Part shown: positions 52,706 to 62,612 of the stretch, piece after piece
How positions within the stretch are numbered: the stretch's first letter is position 1
Layout of the letters: the number at the start of each line of letters is the position of its first letter
From: an uncultured Prevotella sp.
GTDB taxonomy: Bacteria > Bacteroidota > Bacteroidia > Bacteroidales > Bacteroidaceae
Assembly: GCA_900544825.1 (NCBI GenBank)
Contig: UQWP01000002.1
Span: 27,354-91,353, forward strand
Reading direction: 5' to 3'
Length of the DNA stretch: 64,000 nt
Position numbers and translations under genes: made by a program
Notes under the pieces: model-generated
Told to the model about the DNA's origin: nothing
Database searches by the model: none
Seen by the model: only the letters and a program-made list of their open reading frames with translations

Positions 52706-54463
52706 ATGAAACTATATAAATTATCATTAGCTCTCTTCCTTGGCCTCGGTGCAATGGCTACCACCTCATGCGAGGACAAGTTGGATGTTACCAATCCTAA
52801 CCAGCAGACCACCGGAACCTTCGGTTTCAATGCTGATGATCTGGAAGAGTGCGTTATTGCAGCATACAACCATATTCGTATGGAAGGTTCTTCGGCACGT
52901 GTGGGTTACACCCTCGATGTGACACGTGGCGATGAAGTATGGAACTCATCACAGGTATGGTACATGCCTTTCGATGATATGAACGACCCAGTGACAGATG
53001 AAATCTCCATGTGGCCTTGGCGTGAAGCTTACTATACTATTAATGTATGTAACTTCATCCTTTCCCGTACCACAGGTGATGATGCAGCGCTCAGCGAAAG
53101 CATGAAGCGCATCAAGGGTCAGGCACTCTTCCTTCGCGGTTATTCATACTATACATTGGCAGGATATTTTCAGAATCCTGCGCTGATTACTGATTATGCC
53201 AACTATTCTTCTCTGGATGGTCTCTATGGCAAGAACAGTACTTATGATGAAGTGCTCGACCAAGTAGAGAAGGACTTCTCTGAGGCTATGACTCTCCTCC
53301 CATCTCGTGATGAGGGCGGTGAGTGGGCTAAGGGTCGTGCTACCTGCGGTGCTGCTGCCGGTTACTATGCCCGCACTCTGATGCAGCGCCATAAGTATAG
53401 CGATGCGCTCGTTGTACTCAAGGACATCATGAACAAGAAGTATGGCTCTTACAAGCTGATGACTAACTATGGCGACAACTTCCGTGAGGGTTCTGCTTAC
53501 GAGAACAATGCCGAGAGCCTCTTCGAGATCCAGTATCTTGACTATGGTTCACAGGGTGTGGATGATGAGTGGACTCCTGTTAATACCAGTCCTAACGCTA
53601 CACAGGGTCATGCCGTAGAGTCTAACTTTGCTCCTGGCAGATTCGGTGGATGGGCAGACCTTTCTGCTTCTCCATGGTTGTACAACCTCTTCAAGCAGGA
53701 GCGTACCACAGCAGGTAAGTTGGATCCACGTCTCTACTGGACCATCGGTACTTACGAAAGTGATTGGGAAGGATTCGAGAATGGCAACGTGGCATATACC
53801 AACAAGATGACTCCTAATGATACAGTTGTAACGAATAACACCTATGGCGGTCTTCCTATTGCTAAGTGGACTAACTTCCGTACCAACCTTTACAGTACAG
53901 TGACCACAGGTTTGCATTGCGGTATCAACCTCCGTATGATGCGTTACTCAGACGTGTTGCTCCGTGCAGCAGAGTGCGAGAACGAGGTGAATGGTCCTAC
54001 ACAGCAGGCTATCGACTGGATTAACCAGGTGCGTGAACGTGCTAACCTGGCAGACTTGAAGCTTTCTGACTTCAATAGCAAGGATAAGCTCTTCGAGCAG
54101 ATTGCCAATGTAGAGCGTCCTAAGGAGTTCGGTTGCGAGTATGGTCGTGGTTACGATTTGATTCGCTGGGGATTCTTCTATGATAATGACCGATTGACTC
54201 AGTTGAAGGAACACGGAACTTTCCGTCGTTCTCCATACAAGGTAAAGGAGCCTGTAAGCTATTCTATGGTAGGTGTTGATCCTGAGTTGAAGAGTTCTTA
54301 TGATACATACGTACAGGGTCATGAGTTCTTGCCTATCTATCAGGGCTTGCTGAATGACAACCCTAACCTGGTAGGCAACTCGGCAAATACGAATACAGAT
54401 AATTCAACCTACTTCTCAGAAAAGGGTTGGACCGTTCATCCTGTAGTAGATTTGAGCAAGTAA
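52706..54463 (+). CDS. SusD-like outer-membrane lipoprotein, arabinan locus
   Basis: A 585-residue SusD/RagB lipoprotein (lipobox ATTSCEDKLD, Cys23). Features are KGQALFLRGYSYYTLAGYF and TCGAAAGYYARTLMQRHKYS in the TPR-like core, NQVRERANL, and the C-terminal FGCEYGRGYDLIRWGFF segment. It is the lid partner of the SusC at 49448. The glycan is inferred from the GH43 neighbours. Confidence 0.95.
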   Translation: MKLYKLSLALFLGLGAMATTSCEDKLDVTNPNQQTTGTFGFNADDLEECVIAAYNHIRMEGSSARVGYTLDVTRGDEVWNSSQVWYMPFDDMNDPVTDEISMWPWREAYYTINVCNFILSRTTGDDAALSESMKRIKGQALFLRGYSYYTLAGYFQNPALITDYANYSSLDGLYGKNSTYDEVLDQVEKDFSEAMTLLPSRDEGGEWAKGRATCGAAAGYYARTLMQRHKYSDALVVLKDIMNKKYGSYKLMTNYGDNFREGSAYENNAESLFEIQYLDYGSQGVDDEWTPVNTSPNATQGHAVESNFAPGRFGGWADLSASPWLYNLFKQERTTAGKLDPRLYWTIGTYESDWEGFENGNVAYTNKMTPNDTVVTNNTYGGLPIAKWTNFRTNLYSTVTTGLHCGINLRMMRYSDVLLRAAECENEVNGPTQQAIDWINQVRERANLADLKLSDFNSKDKLFEQIANVERPKEFGCEYGRGYDLIRWGFFYDNDRLTQLKEHGTFRRSPYKVKEPVSYSMVGVDPELKSSYDTYVQGHEFLPIYQGLLNDNPNLVGNSANTNTDNSTYFSEKGWTVHPVVDLSK

Positions 54464-54497
54464 CAATATTCATGATCATATAAAATAGAATAACAAT

Positions 54498-56294
54498 ATG
54501 AAACACCTAAATAAATTAGCATCAGTCTTCTGCGTGGCAGCCATGGGCTTGACTGCGCTGACAGGATGCGAGGGAAGTGACATGTATAGTGTTAACTCTC
54601 CTGATTGGCTTTCTGAAAAGATTGACTCAATCGAAAAGTCAAAGGTTTCAACCGAGGAGGTGCTCGTGGGTATGAACGAGGATGTTTATACTGTGGGTAA
54701 CACAGATTTCTCTTCAGGATTCTGGAGTTCCTTCTCAAAGTATTATGTGGTTCAAGACAACCAGAAGTGGAATGCAGTGTTCAATCTGAACATCAATCCT
54801 TCTGCAACTAACACCTATAAGAACTTCGCCCTCGTCATCACCAATGATGTAGATCGTGGCGGAACTGGTTATACCGAGTATGGCGCTATCCGTTTTGATA
54901 ACCAGCCAAGCGGTAACTCTGAATGGGGTGACCATATCGACAGAAGTTGCGTGCAGAGTAATCTCACCTTCGATACAGATACTGACAAGGGTGTAGATAA
55001 GTTGGGTGGTAAGGTAACATTAACCGTTGACCGTTCCCGTGTAGATACTTTCATGGTGAAGATTACCAATGGTACAGTTACCAAGACCTACATTCAGCCA
55101 TCTAAGATTGCCAATCTGAATGCAGACGAGAGCAATACCAACATCCGCTGCTTCCTGGTTCCTGAGGGATCATTCATCGATTTCCAGCAGAGCAACGTAG
55201 AGCCTATCGGCGGATACACATCTGCCCAGGATAAGGCTCCGGTTTCAATGGTTTTGAACAATGTTCCTGCCGAGGTTGACAAGGGTACAACGCTTGAAGA
55301 GGCGATGGAGAATGTTTCTGCCACGGTTACCTTTGAAGAGGGTGTGACCAAGGTGATTCCTGCCAGCGAACTGCTCTTCTCTGCCATCAATGATATGGAT
55401 GAGGTGGGTGAAAAGACGCTCATCGTTATCTATAACAAGACATTCAAGGGCGAGAATGCGGCTACTCCTATCGTAGCCAATGCCAAGTTTAATGTGGTGC
55501 CTGGTATCAAGACAATAACTGTTATTCAGGCACCAAGCCGTACCAACTACTACTATTATAACTCAGCAGCAGTTGATGGAGTAGAGCATACTTTGGCTTT
55601 CGACCCAACAGGTATGGTGGTTAATGCTACATACGTAGAGGGTGAACCTGGTGTCATCGACAACTCTAAGTTGACATTCTCAAGAATCCCTGCTACTGCG
55701 GGCAAGCACGAGGTGACTATCACTACAGAAAACGGCCGCACAACTACCGTAGAAGTAAATGTGGCTGAGTCTGCTGTCAAGGCGGTTACTCCAAGTCCGG
55801 TTTCTCTTGGTGCTGCGGACTGCTCTACTGCTTGGTGGAAAGAATTTACAAATGATTTGAAGATTCCTGCAGGTGAGACATTCGAGTTCAACTTCACCAA
55901 CTATACTTCTGGTGCAAATAACTATAACAACTATGTTGTCATCCTCCGCAAGGCTGATTTGGCAGAATATGCAGTGGTTCGTGCCGATAACTATGGTTGG
56001 GGTAATGGTTATGCAGCTTGTACTCCTATCGGAACACAGGGAGATATGGCTACTTGGCTCGCAACCATGAATGGTGCAAAGGTGAAGTTGTTCGTAACCA
56101 ACTGTAACAATGGTACTGCAGATATCCAGGCTATCGTAACGGGTACTGATGGCAGCGTGACTACCCAGAGCTACTTGGGTATCAACACCATCGATCCTAG
56201 CGACCTGAATGTCGCGTTCACCGTTGATAGCAGCCACTTAAAGTTTGGTACAGCATCAGCACGCAAGCATTACTCACGTGCTCATCGCAGATAA
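54498..56294 (+). CDS. Putative surface glycan-binding lipoprotein with duplicated module
   Basis: A 598-residue lipoprotein (lipobox LTALTGCEGSD, Cys24) in the SusE position, 34 bp after susD. Two similar modules flank two bacterial Ig-like domains: residues about 65-225 (FWSSFSKYYVV...NTYKNFALVITND) and about 430-575 (AWWKEFTNDLKI...NYNNYVVILRKA). Each has W-x-x-F, then a Tyr/Asn-rich segment leading into a strand ending in xxAxRxDN (EYGAIRFDN, EYAVVRADN). I infer a carbohydrate-binding beta-sandwich displayed on the cell surface. The basic C-terminal tail (ASARKHYSRAHRR) is odd. No named family recognised. Confidence 0.75.
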   Translation: MKHLNKLASVFCVAAMGLTALTGCEGSDMYSVNSPDWLSEKIDSIEKSKVSTEEVLVGMNEDVYTVGNTDFSSGFWSSFSKYYVVQDNQKWNAVFNLNINPSATNTYKNFALVITNDVDRGGTGYTEYGAIRFDNQPSGNSEWGDHIDRSCVQSNLTFDTDTDKGVDKLGGKVTLTVDRSRVDTFMVKITNGTVTKTYIQPSKIANLNADESNTNIRCFLVPEGSFIDFQQSNVEPIGGYTSAQDKAPVSMVLNNVPAEVDKGTTLEEAMENVSATVTFEEGVTKVIPASELLFSAINDMDEVGEKTLIVIYNKTFKGENAATPIVANAKFNVVPGIKTITVIQAPSRTNYYYYNSAAVDGVEHTLAFDPTGMVVNATYVEGEPGVIDNSKLTFSRIPATAGKHEVTITTENGRTTTVEVNVAESAVKAVTPSPVSLGAADCSTAWWKEFTNDLKIPAGETFEFNFTNYTSGANNYNNYVVILRKADLAEYAVVRADNYGWGNGYAACTPIGTQGDMATWLATMNGAKVKLFVTNCNNGTADIQAIVTGTDGSVTTQSYLGINTIDPSDLNVAFTVDSSHLKFGTASARKHYSRAHRR

Positions 56295-56316
56295 GAGATT
56301 TTTGAAATAGTATGAT

Positions 56317-56362
56317 AAGGCATGACCTATGCGGAAACACATTCCCATAGGTCTGCCTTTTT
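56317..56362 (+). terminator. Intra-locus terminator or attenuator
   Basis: AAGGCATGACCTATG / CATAGGTCTGCCTT (one bulge), loop of about 14 nt, then T6. It lies between the glycan-binding lipoprotein and GH43 genes, so it may reduce expression of the enzymes relative to SusCD. Confidence 0.8.
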
Positions 56363-56404
56363 TCAGAAAAAGAAGATAATAAAACTAACTAAACGAAAAG
56401 AAAA

Positions 56405-58093
56405 ATGAAAAAGCTTCATATATTTGCCCTTTTGCTGGCTTGTACGCTGGCGGTAGGATGCAGCAGTAGTAGTGATGATCCGGAGGTTCCAGTGAATCCG
56501 ACTCCTATACCTACACCAACTCCTACACCAACTCCTGGTGATCAGACAGCAGAGGAACTGGCTAATTACAAATGTCCTACCTATAATGATAATTATACAT
56601 CGGTGGCTGCCTGGACACAGCGCTCGAAGTGGAATCTTGCCAATATGCACGATCCTACGGTGGTGAAGGCATCTGATGGATATTATTATATGTATCAGAC
56701 TGATGCCAGCTATGGCAATGCGCATCAGCAGGATATCCGCAACAGCAACAAGCACGGACACTTCTTCTGCCGCCGCTCCAAGAATCTCGTAGATTGGGAA
56801 TTTGTAGGAGCCACCATGGTGGGCTTGCCTTCCTGGGTGAAGACAAAGCTCAATGAATTCCGCAAGGGTATGGGAGTGGCTGAACGCCCTGATACCTATT
56901 TCGCCAATGACCTGGACTTCGGTTTCTGGGCTCCATGCGTGCGCAAGGTCAACGACAATCTCTACCGCATGTATTATGCCATCACCTGTCCTGGTACCAT
57001 CAATGGTGACGGAACCTGGAGTGAACGTGCTTTCATCGGTCTGATGGAGACCAGCGATCCGGCTTCCAATAAATGGGAAGATAAGGGATATGTCATCACC
57101 AACGCTTCTGACAAGGGATTGAATTTCAAGGTGAAGGCTGATAATTGGGCAAACTGCTATTTCAAGTATAATGCCATCGACCCTACTTACATTATCACTC
57201 CAGAAGGAAAGCATTGGCTGATATATGGTTCCTGGCACAGTGGTTTCGCTGCTGTGGAGCTTGATGCCAATACGGGTAAGACCAAGGCTACCTTGCCTAC
57301 CCCATGGGGTACTGCCGATGATATAGCTGCTTACGGAAAGACCATCTTTACCCGTACGCTGAATAACCGTTGGCAGGGTTCCGAGGCTCCGGAGATCGTA
57401 TATCATGATGGCTATTATTATCTTTTCGTTGCTTATGATGCCCTGGAGGTTCCTTACAATACCCGTGTGCTCCGTTCCAAGAACGTGGATGGTCCGTATG
57501 AGACCATGAATGGTAAGATTACCGATGCTGCCAAGGGTGCCAATGATGAACCTACCATGCTGACTCATCCTTACAAGTTCAGCGCAGGAAGCGGTTGGGT
57601 AGGTATCAGCCACTGTGCCGTATTCGATGATGGTGCAGGCAACTGGTATTATGTTTCCCAGCAGCGTATGCCTGCCAATGTTGCAGGTATTGCAGTCAGC
57701 AATGCCATCATGATGGGTGGCGTGCGTTCTATCCAGTGGGATAGCAACGGATGGCCTGTCGTGATGCCTGAACGTTATGGAGCTGTACCTCAGGCGGCAA
57801 TCACCGCCAGCGAACTGGAGGGGACCTGGGAAGGTATCGAGCTTTCTTATGAGTATGGCAAGCAGAAGACCAGCAAGACCTTCAAGCTCAGCAGCAATGG
57901 AGTGATGGAGGGTGGTTCTGCCTGGAGCAATGTCAAGGCATGGAGCTTCGATGCTTCTTCCAACACATTGACCATCGGTACTACCAAGCTGAAGGTCCAG
58001 CGTGAGGTAGATTGGGAGGCAAGTCCTCGCAAGGTTACCATCGTTTACTCGGGTGTGAGTGGCAACAGAAGCTATTGGGGAAAGAAGAATTAA
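56405..58093 (+). CDS. GH43 endo-arabinanase-like lipoprotein
   Basis: A 562-residue lipoprotein (lipobox ACTLAVGCSSSS, Cys19) with a (PT)n linker (residues about 31-43) that lifts the enzyme off the outer membrane. The five-blade propeller has the base Asp in NMHDPTVVKASDG, the pKa modulator in NAIDPTYIITPEG, and the acid Glu in GSEAPEIVYHDGYYYLF. A C-terminal beta-barrel domain (about 460-560) matches the second domain of Abn2-type arabinanases. It probably cuts alpha-1,5-arabinan at the cell surface. Confidence 0.9.
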   Translation: MKKLHIFALLLACTLAVGCSSSSDDPEVPVNPTPIPTPTPTPTPGDQTAEELANYKCPTYNDNYTSVAAWTQRSKWNLANMHDPTVVKASDGYYYMYQTDASYGNAHQQDIRNSNKHGHFFCRRSKNLVDWEFVGATMVGLPSWVKTKLNEFRKGMGVAERPDTYFANDLDFGFWAPCVRKVNDNLYRMYYAITCPGTINGDGTWSERAFIGLMETSDPASNKWEDKGYVITNASDKGLNFKVKADNWANCYFKYNAIDPTYIITPEGKHWLIYGSWHSGFAAVELDANTGKTKATLPTPWGTADDIAAYGKTIFTRTLNNRWQGSEAPEIVYHDGYYYLFVAYDALEVPYNTRVLRSKNVDGPYETMNGKITDAAKGANDEPTMLTHPYKFSAGSGWVGISHCAVFDDGAGNWYYVSQQRMPANVAGIAVSNAIMMGGVRSIQWDSNGWPVVMPERYGAVPQAAITASELEGTWEGIELSYEYGKQKTSKTFKLSSNGVMEGGSAWSNVKAWSFDASSNTLTIGTTKLKVQREVDWEASPRKVTIVYSGVSGNRSYWGKKN

Positions 58094-58148
58094 GATTTTT
58101 AGTTAGTTTTTAAGTTTGACCGCATCTGCGGTTCTTGATTGAGTAAAG

Positions 58149-58184
58149 GGGAGCTAAGCTGTGAAGCATTCAGCTCCCTTTTTT
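58149..58184 (+). terminator. Terminator after the first GH43 gene
   Basis: GGGAGCT...AGCTCCC hairpin with T6. A small CCGCA/TGCGG hairpin precedes it at about 58121. Confidence 0.75.
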
Positions 58185-58267
58185 ACAATGACAATACTTA
58201 TAGAGTAATCCTATAAGCAAGTAACAATACTTACTAAGTACTCATATAAACAATAACAATTAGCAGT

Positions 58268-59332
58268 ATGAAACAATTTTTGATGAAAGATATGAGAGTA
58301 TGGGCTTACGCCATACCCTTAATGGCGGCTTGTGCCGTTTCCGCCGTTTCCGCAAAGGCGCAGACGGCTCTTCCACAGCCGGTTGTGGTAGATACGCCGA
58401 TGGTTCACGACCCCGTGATGGCTTACGAGAATGGCAAGTACTATCTCTATTGCACGGGTCATGGAGTAGCGCAGATGACTTCTACCGACCGCCAGCACTG
58501 GACCCTGAATCCGCAGGGTGTATTGAAGGATGAGGCTCGTGGCGCTTTTCCGGCATGGACGCATGATAGTGTACCGGGATATGAAAGTCATACCTGGGCA
58601 CCGGATGTCATCAGGTATAAGGATAAGTGGTATATGGCTTACTCCTGTTCTACCTTCGGAAAGAATACTTCTGCCATCGGATTGCTGAGCAACACTTCGC
58701 TCGCCGATACTGATGGATGGAAGGATGAGGGCTGCCTCGTTGCTTCAAAGGGTGGAAGAGACAACTGGAATGCCATCGATCCTAATTTTGTGATTGATGA
58801 GAAGGGAAAGCCTTGGCTTACCTGGGGCTCTTTCTGGGATGGTATCCAGCTTATTCCTTTAGACAAGAAGACGATGCATGTGAAGAAGGGGGCCAAGCCT
58901 CAGACCATTGCCCGCCGTTATGCGCTCAATCAGATGGATGTGCCTACCAATCCGACCTCCCGTGATGCTGGCACCAATGCCATCGAGGCTCCTTTCATCA
59001 TGAAGCATGGTGGTTATTACTATCTTTTCGTGAGTTGGGATTACTGCTGCCAGGGCATGAAGAGTACCTATCGTGTTGCCGTAGGCAGAAGCAAGAAGGT
59101 GGCTGGTCCTTATCTGGATAAAGAAGGCAAGGATATGCGCAATGGCGGTGGCACGCTGATTTTGGAAGGCGACAAGAAGGAATATGAGGCGATGGGCCAT
59201 TGTTCTGCCTACTCCTTCCCTGATGGCGATTTCTTCTTCTGTCATGGTTACAGCGTAGCCAAGAATGGTGCCAGCATCCTGGTTCAGAAGAAAATCAACT
59301 GGACGGAAGATGGATGGCTGACGCTGGAATAA
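58268..59332 (+). CDS. GH43 arabinan endo-1,5-alpha-L-arabinanase
   Basis: A 354-residue periplasmic-type enzyme with a Sec signal (to about residue 31, VSAKAQT), unlike the lipoprotein GH43 upstream. The propeller motifs are MVHDPVMAYENGKYYLYCTG (base Asp), WNAIDPNFVIDEKGKPWLTW and NAIEAPFIMKHGGYYYLF (acid Glu), followed by the family-typical WDYCCQG and GHCSAYSFPDGDFFFCHG. It would trim arabino-oligosaccharides after import. It is separated by a terminator and a 175-bp gap from the first GH43, so it may have its own promoter. Confidence 0.92.
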   Translation: MKQFLMKDMRVWAYAIPLMAACAVSAVSAKAQTALPQPVVVDTPMVHDPVMAYENGKYYLYCTGHGVAQMTSTDRQHWTLNPQGVLKDEARGAFPAWTHDSVPGYESHTWAPDVIRYKDKWYMAYSCSTFGKNTSAIGLLSNTSLADTDGWKDEGCLVASKGGRDNWNAIDPNFVIDEKGKPWLTWGSFWDGIQLIPLDKKTMHVKKGAKPQTIARRYALNQMDVPTNPTSRDAGTNAIEAPFIMKHGGYYYLFVSWDYCCQGMKSTYRVAVGRSKKVAGPYLDKEGKDMRNGGGTLILEGDKKEYEAMGHCSAYSFPDGDFFFCHGYSVAKNGASILVQKKINWTEDGWLTLE

Positions 59333-59362
59333 GAGATATCAGATAAGTGTTAAAAACAAGTT

Positions 59363-59427
59363 AAAATAGCGTTTATTCCGCTACGAACGGTAAAAAATCG
59401 GTTTCGTAGCGAAATAAACGCTATTTT
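59363..59427. terminator. Bidirectional terminator, 25-bp arms
   Basis: Arms 59363-59387 and 59403-59427 with one mismatch (AAAATAGCGTTTATT... start). It serves GH43 (plus) and the ATPase gene ending at 59489 (minus). Confidence 0.88.
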
Positions 59428-59488
59428 CTTTCGCTATTTCCGAAAAGTTGTAGTTTCCTGTTTCGGATTTTTTCTTCCTTATCCTTCT

Positions 59489-61054
59489 TTATTCTTCTCG
59501 GATCTTCCAATCGCTGATAGTGCGCTGGGTGCTGTCAAAACTGATACCGATTTTTACCAGTCGCTTGCCCTCTGCATGATATGGCAACATGTAGCCTTTT
59601 TCGTCTATCTGTGCCAAAGCCTCATCAGCACTCTTATCTACCTTCAGTTCGAAGACGTAGATCGTATCTGGCATGTGCATCACGGCATCAGCTCTGCCGA
59701 TGGCGCTCTTCACTTCCGTACGGATATAGATGTTGAGGAAGCTGAACATCAGATAGAAGATAGTCTGATAATGCTTTTCGCTGTGATTCTCCAGATCGTA
59801 TGGTATCGTAGCCATATAGGTGCGCATATGCTCCAGTGCCGCCTCGATGTCATTTCTATAAACTGCCTTGCAGAATCCTAGGAGGAAGGCATTGTTGTCA
59901 GAACGGCGAGGATTCACATAATGGGGAATCAATGAGTTGAGTAGTCCGTCGCGTACCTCTTTGTTTGGGATGCCTAGCGTATATTCCTGAAACATCGGTT
60001 CATATTTCTTGATGGTCAGATAGCCGCTCTGGTAGAGCAATGGCAAGGCATCCGTCATTTCTTCTGTAGATTGGTCGAAGGAACTCAATACCGTCTCTTG
60101 ACTTTCCAAAGTTGAAAGATTGACATGATACTTATCCAAGAGTTTCAAAAGGAAGGACGGAGTGCCGGATCCAAACCAGTAAGGAGCAATCTTGCCTGCA
60201 TTCAGTGCCTTTACCAGACTGAACGGATTAAAGATATCTTCTGATTTGTCACTGAAATGATAGCCGTCGTAGAACTGCGTCAGTTCTTTCAGACATTCCT
60301 CATACGTTAACCCCAGAGTTTCGCCCATAGCCTCAATATCCGGTTTCATCTGCGTGGTCAGCTCTGTCTTGCTGATGCCACAGATGGCAGAGTACTGGTC
60401 AAACAGACTGATATTATCAAGGTTGTTGAGTTCGCTGAAGATACTGAGCTGCGAGAACTTGGTGATACCAGTGATGAAGGTGAACTCCAGGTATGGGTCG
60501 AGCTTTTTCAGAGGACTATAGAAGTTTTGCATGATGCGGCGGAGCGGTTGCAGGTTTTCCTTTTCATGTACCACATCCAGCAATGGGGCATCATATTCAT
60601 CGATGATGACCACAGCCTTTTCGCCCGTCTGTTTGTAAGCCCGCTTCACGAGTCCATCAAGTCTTTCATTAGGACGGATTTCATCTTCTCCTTTACCATA
60701 AAGCTCTTCGTAGGGCAAAAGCTGCAGATTCAGATAATTGTTCAAGGCATCTGCATCAAAATGCTTGGCACCGCTTAAATCGAAATGGAATACAGGGTGT
60801 TTCACCCACTCCTTCTCGTAATCAGCAATGGCCAATCCCTCGAAAAGTTCCTTTCTTCCCTCGAAATAGGCTTGGAGGGTAGAGGCAAAGAGCGACTTTC
60901 CGAATCGTCTTGGACGACTCAGAAAGACATACGACATTTGCTTTTCTCTGAAATCCACAATGTATTTGGTTTTATCTATATAGAGATAGCCATTTTCGCG
61001 GATTTTTTCAAAGGTCTGTATTCCTACAGGATAGAAATTTACTATTTTTGCCAT
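59489..61054 (-). CDS. AAA-ATPase-like / PD-(D/E)XK nuclease superfamily protein
   Basis: A 521-residue cytoplasmic protein with the AAA-ATPase_like (PF09820-type) N-terminal part and a C-terminal PDDEXK part (PF08011-type). The start [24 protein letters not shown] is diagnostic. Walker A is [15 protein letters not shown] (about 46-60), Walker [13 protein letters not shown], and the C-terminal nuclease motif is [21 protein letters not shown]. The family is hugely expanded in Bacteroidales and of unknown function. It is divergent from an AAA_14 ATPase gene with an iteron array between them. Confidence 0.9.
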   Translation of the reverse strand: MAKIVNFYPVGIQTFEKIRENGYLYIDKTKYIVDFREKQMSYVFLSRPRRFGKSLFASTLQAYFEGRKELFEGLAIADYEKEWVKHPVFHFDLSGAKHFDADALNNYLNLQLLPYEELYGKGEDEIRPNERLDGLVKRAYKQTGEKAVVIIDEYDAPLLDVVHEKENLQPLRRIMQNFYSPLKKLDPYLEFTFITGITKFSQLSIFSELNNLDNISLFDQYSAICGISKTELTTQMKPDIEAMGETLGLTYEECLKELTQFYDGYHFSDKSEDIFNPFSLVKALNAGKIAPYWFGSGTPSFLLKLLDKYHVNLSTLESQETVLSSFDQSTEEMTDALPLLYQSGYLTIKKYEPMFQEYTLGIPNKEVRDGLLNSLIPHYVNPRRSDNNAFLLGFCKAVYRNDIEAALEHMRTYMATIPYDLENHSEKHYQTIFYLMFSFLNIYIRTEVKSAIGRADAVMHMPDTIYVFELKVDKSADEALAQIDEKGYMLPYHAEGKRLVKIGISFDSTQRTISDWKIREE

Positions 61055-61139
61055 ATTACTATATGCTTTACGTTTTGCGCTGCTAAGTTACAAAGAAAAT
61101 CTGAATTAGCCAAGCATAATGGTTAAAAATAAAATGTTT

Positions 61140-61254
61140 TGTAAAATAAGGCGTTCTGAATACCCTGAAATATGTAAAATAAGGCATTCAGAAGTTTTGA
61201 AACTTGTAAAATAAGGCGTTCTGTGTAGTTAAAAACATGTAAAATAAGGCATTC
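61140..61254. repeat. Four-copy iteron array between divergent ATPase genes
   Basis: TGTAAAATAAGGC(G/A)TTC starts at 61140, 61173, 61205 and 61238 (33, 32, 33 bp). The G and A variants alternate. The last copy ends 15 bp before the -7 box of the plus-strand gene. Confidence 0.92.
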
Positions 61255-61269
61255 CTCATTATTTTTTCT

Positions 61270-61277
61270 TATCTTTG
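61270..61277 (+). promoter_or_regulatory. -7 box of the AAA_14 gene at 61302
   Basis: TATCTTTG, perfect consensus, 24 bp before the ATG and just downstream of the iteron array. Confidence 0.7.
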
Positions 61278-61301
61278 CATCCGGAAAAAGTAAGTGTTAT
61301 T

Positions 61302-62588
61302 ATGCTGGATAAGAGAAACTTAGAACAGATTCTTTCTGATCAACAGGAAGAACTGGAGATACGTAGAGGCGAAACTTTGTGTCATCGACCAGAAGAGGCG
61401 CAGATAGACTTGGGCAGTACGCAGGCTCAGGTAGTGATAGGTGTGCGCCGTAGCGGCAAATCTACTCTATGCTTCCAGGCATTGGAGAAAGCAGGTGTGA
61501 AATACGCTTATGTAGATTTTGACGATGAGCGGTTGGCTAACATCCAGGCAGAAGATTTGAACGATGTTCTGGAAGTGTTGTATAAGATATATGGTGATTT
61601 CAATTATCTGTTTCTTGACGAGATACAGAATATCGAGGGCTGGCACCTTTTCGTGAATCGTATGCTTCGCAGGCGGATGCATGTCATCGTAACAGGTTCT
61701 AATGCCAAACTTCTGAGCAGTGACCTGGCTACTCATCTTTCGGGGCGTTGCAAGGAGATACCTTTGTTTCCATTCTCCTTTTATGAGTATTGTCTGATGA
61801 AAGAGGTGGATACGGAAGGAATGACTACCAAGGTACAGGCGTTCAGGAGAGCTGCCTTTGATCATTATCTGAAACAGGGAGGATTTCCTGAGCTGCTCGT
61901 TATCGGAGAACACCAGAATTATGTGAAGAATCTGGTAAGTAATATTCTGCAGAGAGATATCGAACAGCGTTTCAAGATAACCTATCAGGCTACCTTCGAG
62001 CAGTTGGCTCATCATCTGCTCAATGTGGCTCCGGTCATCGTGTCTCCTTCGGAACTGTCGGCTACACTGGGGGTAAAATCGGAACATACCATCAAGAATT
62101 ATATCGGCTATATGAAGCAGGCTTATCTGCTGCTGGGGCTTCAGAAGTATTCTGCCAAGAGCAAAATGAGGATAACCCAGGAGAAGGTGTATCCGATAGA
62201 TGTGGCTTTGATGGATCAGCGAGATAATGCGCTGGTGGGAGAGAACCTGGGATGGAGATTGGAAACCATCGTTTATCTGCAGCTGGTCAGAACTTATAAG
62301 CCGCAGGGGTATGATATCTATTACCTGAGCGACCGTTCGGGAGAATGCGATTTCGTGGTTTGCAAAAACAATCAGGTGAAACAAGCCATTCAGGTATCGT
62401 ATGACATTTCTTCACCCAAGACTCGCAAACGGGAGATAGAAGGATTACTTCTGGCTCATCGCAAGACGCAATGCGCTGACCTGCTGCTGCTCACCGACCA
62501 TGAGTACAACCAAGTTACCGAAAAAGGTCTTGACATCAAGATACGACCGGTATATGATTGGGTTGTGGAAATGGGGAAGAAAAAATAG
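61302..62588 (+). CDS. AAA_14 / DUF4143 family ATPase
   Basis: A 428-residue cytoplasmic protein similar in layout to the one at 24522-25775. Walker A is VIGVRRSGKSTLCF, Walker B NYLFLDEIQNIEGW, the sensor VIVTGSNAKLLSS. The DUF4143 part ends with the PD-(D/E)XK-like SGECDFVVCKNNQVKQAIQVS. The frame is open back to 61275, but that lies in the promoter, so the ATG at 61302 is chosen. It is 24 bp before the NCS2 permease gene, which may depend on read-through. Confidence 0.88.
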   Translation: MLDKRNLEQILSDQQEELEIRRGETLCHRPEEAQIDLGSTQAQVVIGVRRSGKSTLCFQALEKAGVKYAYVDFDDERLANIQAEDLNDVLEVLYKIYGDFNYLFLDEIQNIEGWHLFVNRMLRRRMHVIVTGSNAKLLSSDLATHLSGRCKEIPLFPFSFYEYCLMKEVDTEGMTTKVQAFRRAAFDHYLKQGGFPELLVIGEHQNYVKNLVSNILQRDIEQRFKITYQATFEQLAHHLLNVAPVIVSPSELSATLGVKSEHTIKNYIGYMKQAYLLLGLQKYSAKSKMRITQEKVYPIDVALMDQRDNALVGENLGWRLETIVYLQLVRTYKPQGYDIYYLSDRSGECDFVVCKNNQVKQAIQVSYDISSPKTRKREIEGLLLAHRKTQCADLLLLTDHEYNQVTEKGLDIKIRPVYDWVVEMGKKK

Positions 62589-62612
62589 AGAAAATCAATC
62601 GTTATATAAGAA

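Noticed and set aside
61275..61301. Upstream start of the AAA_14 gene
   Set aside because: It lies within the -7 box, upstream of the expected transcription start.
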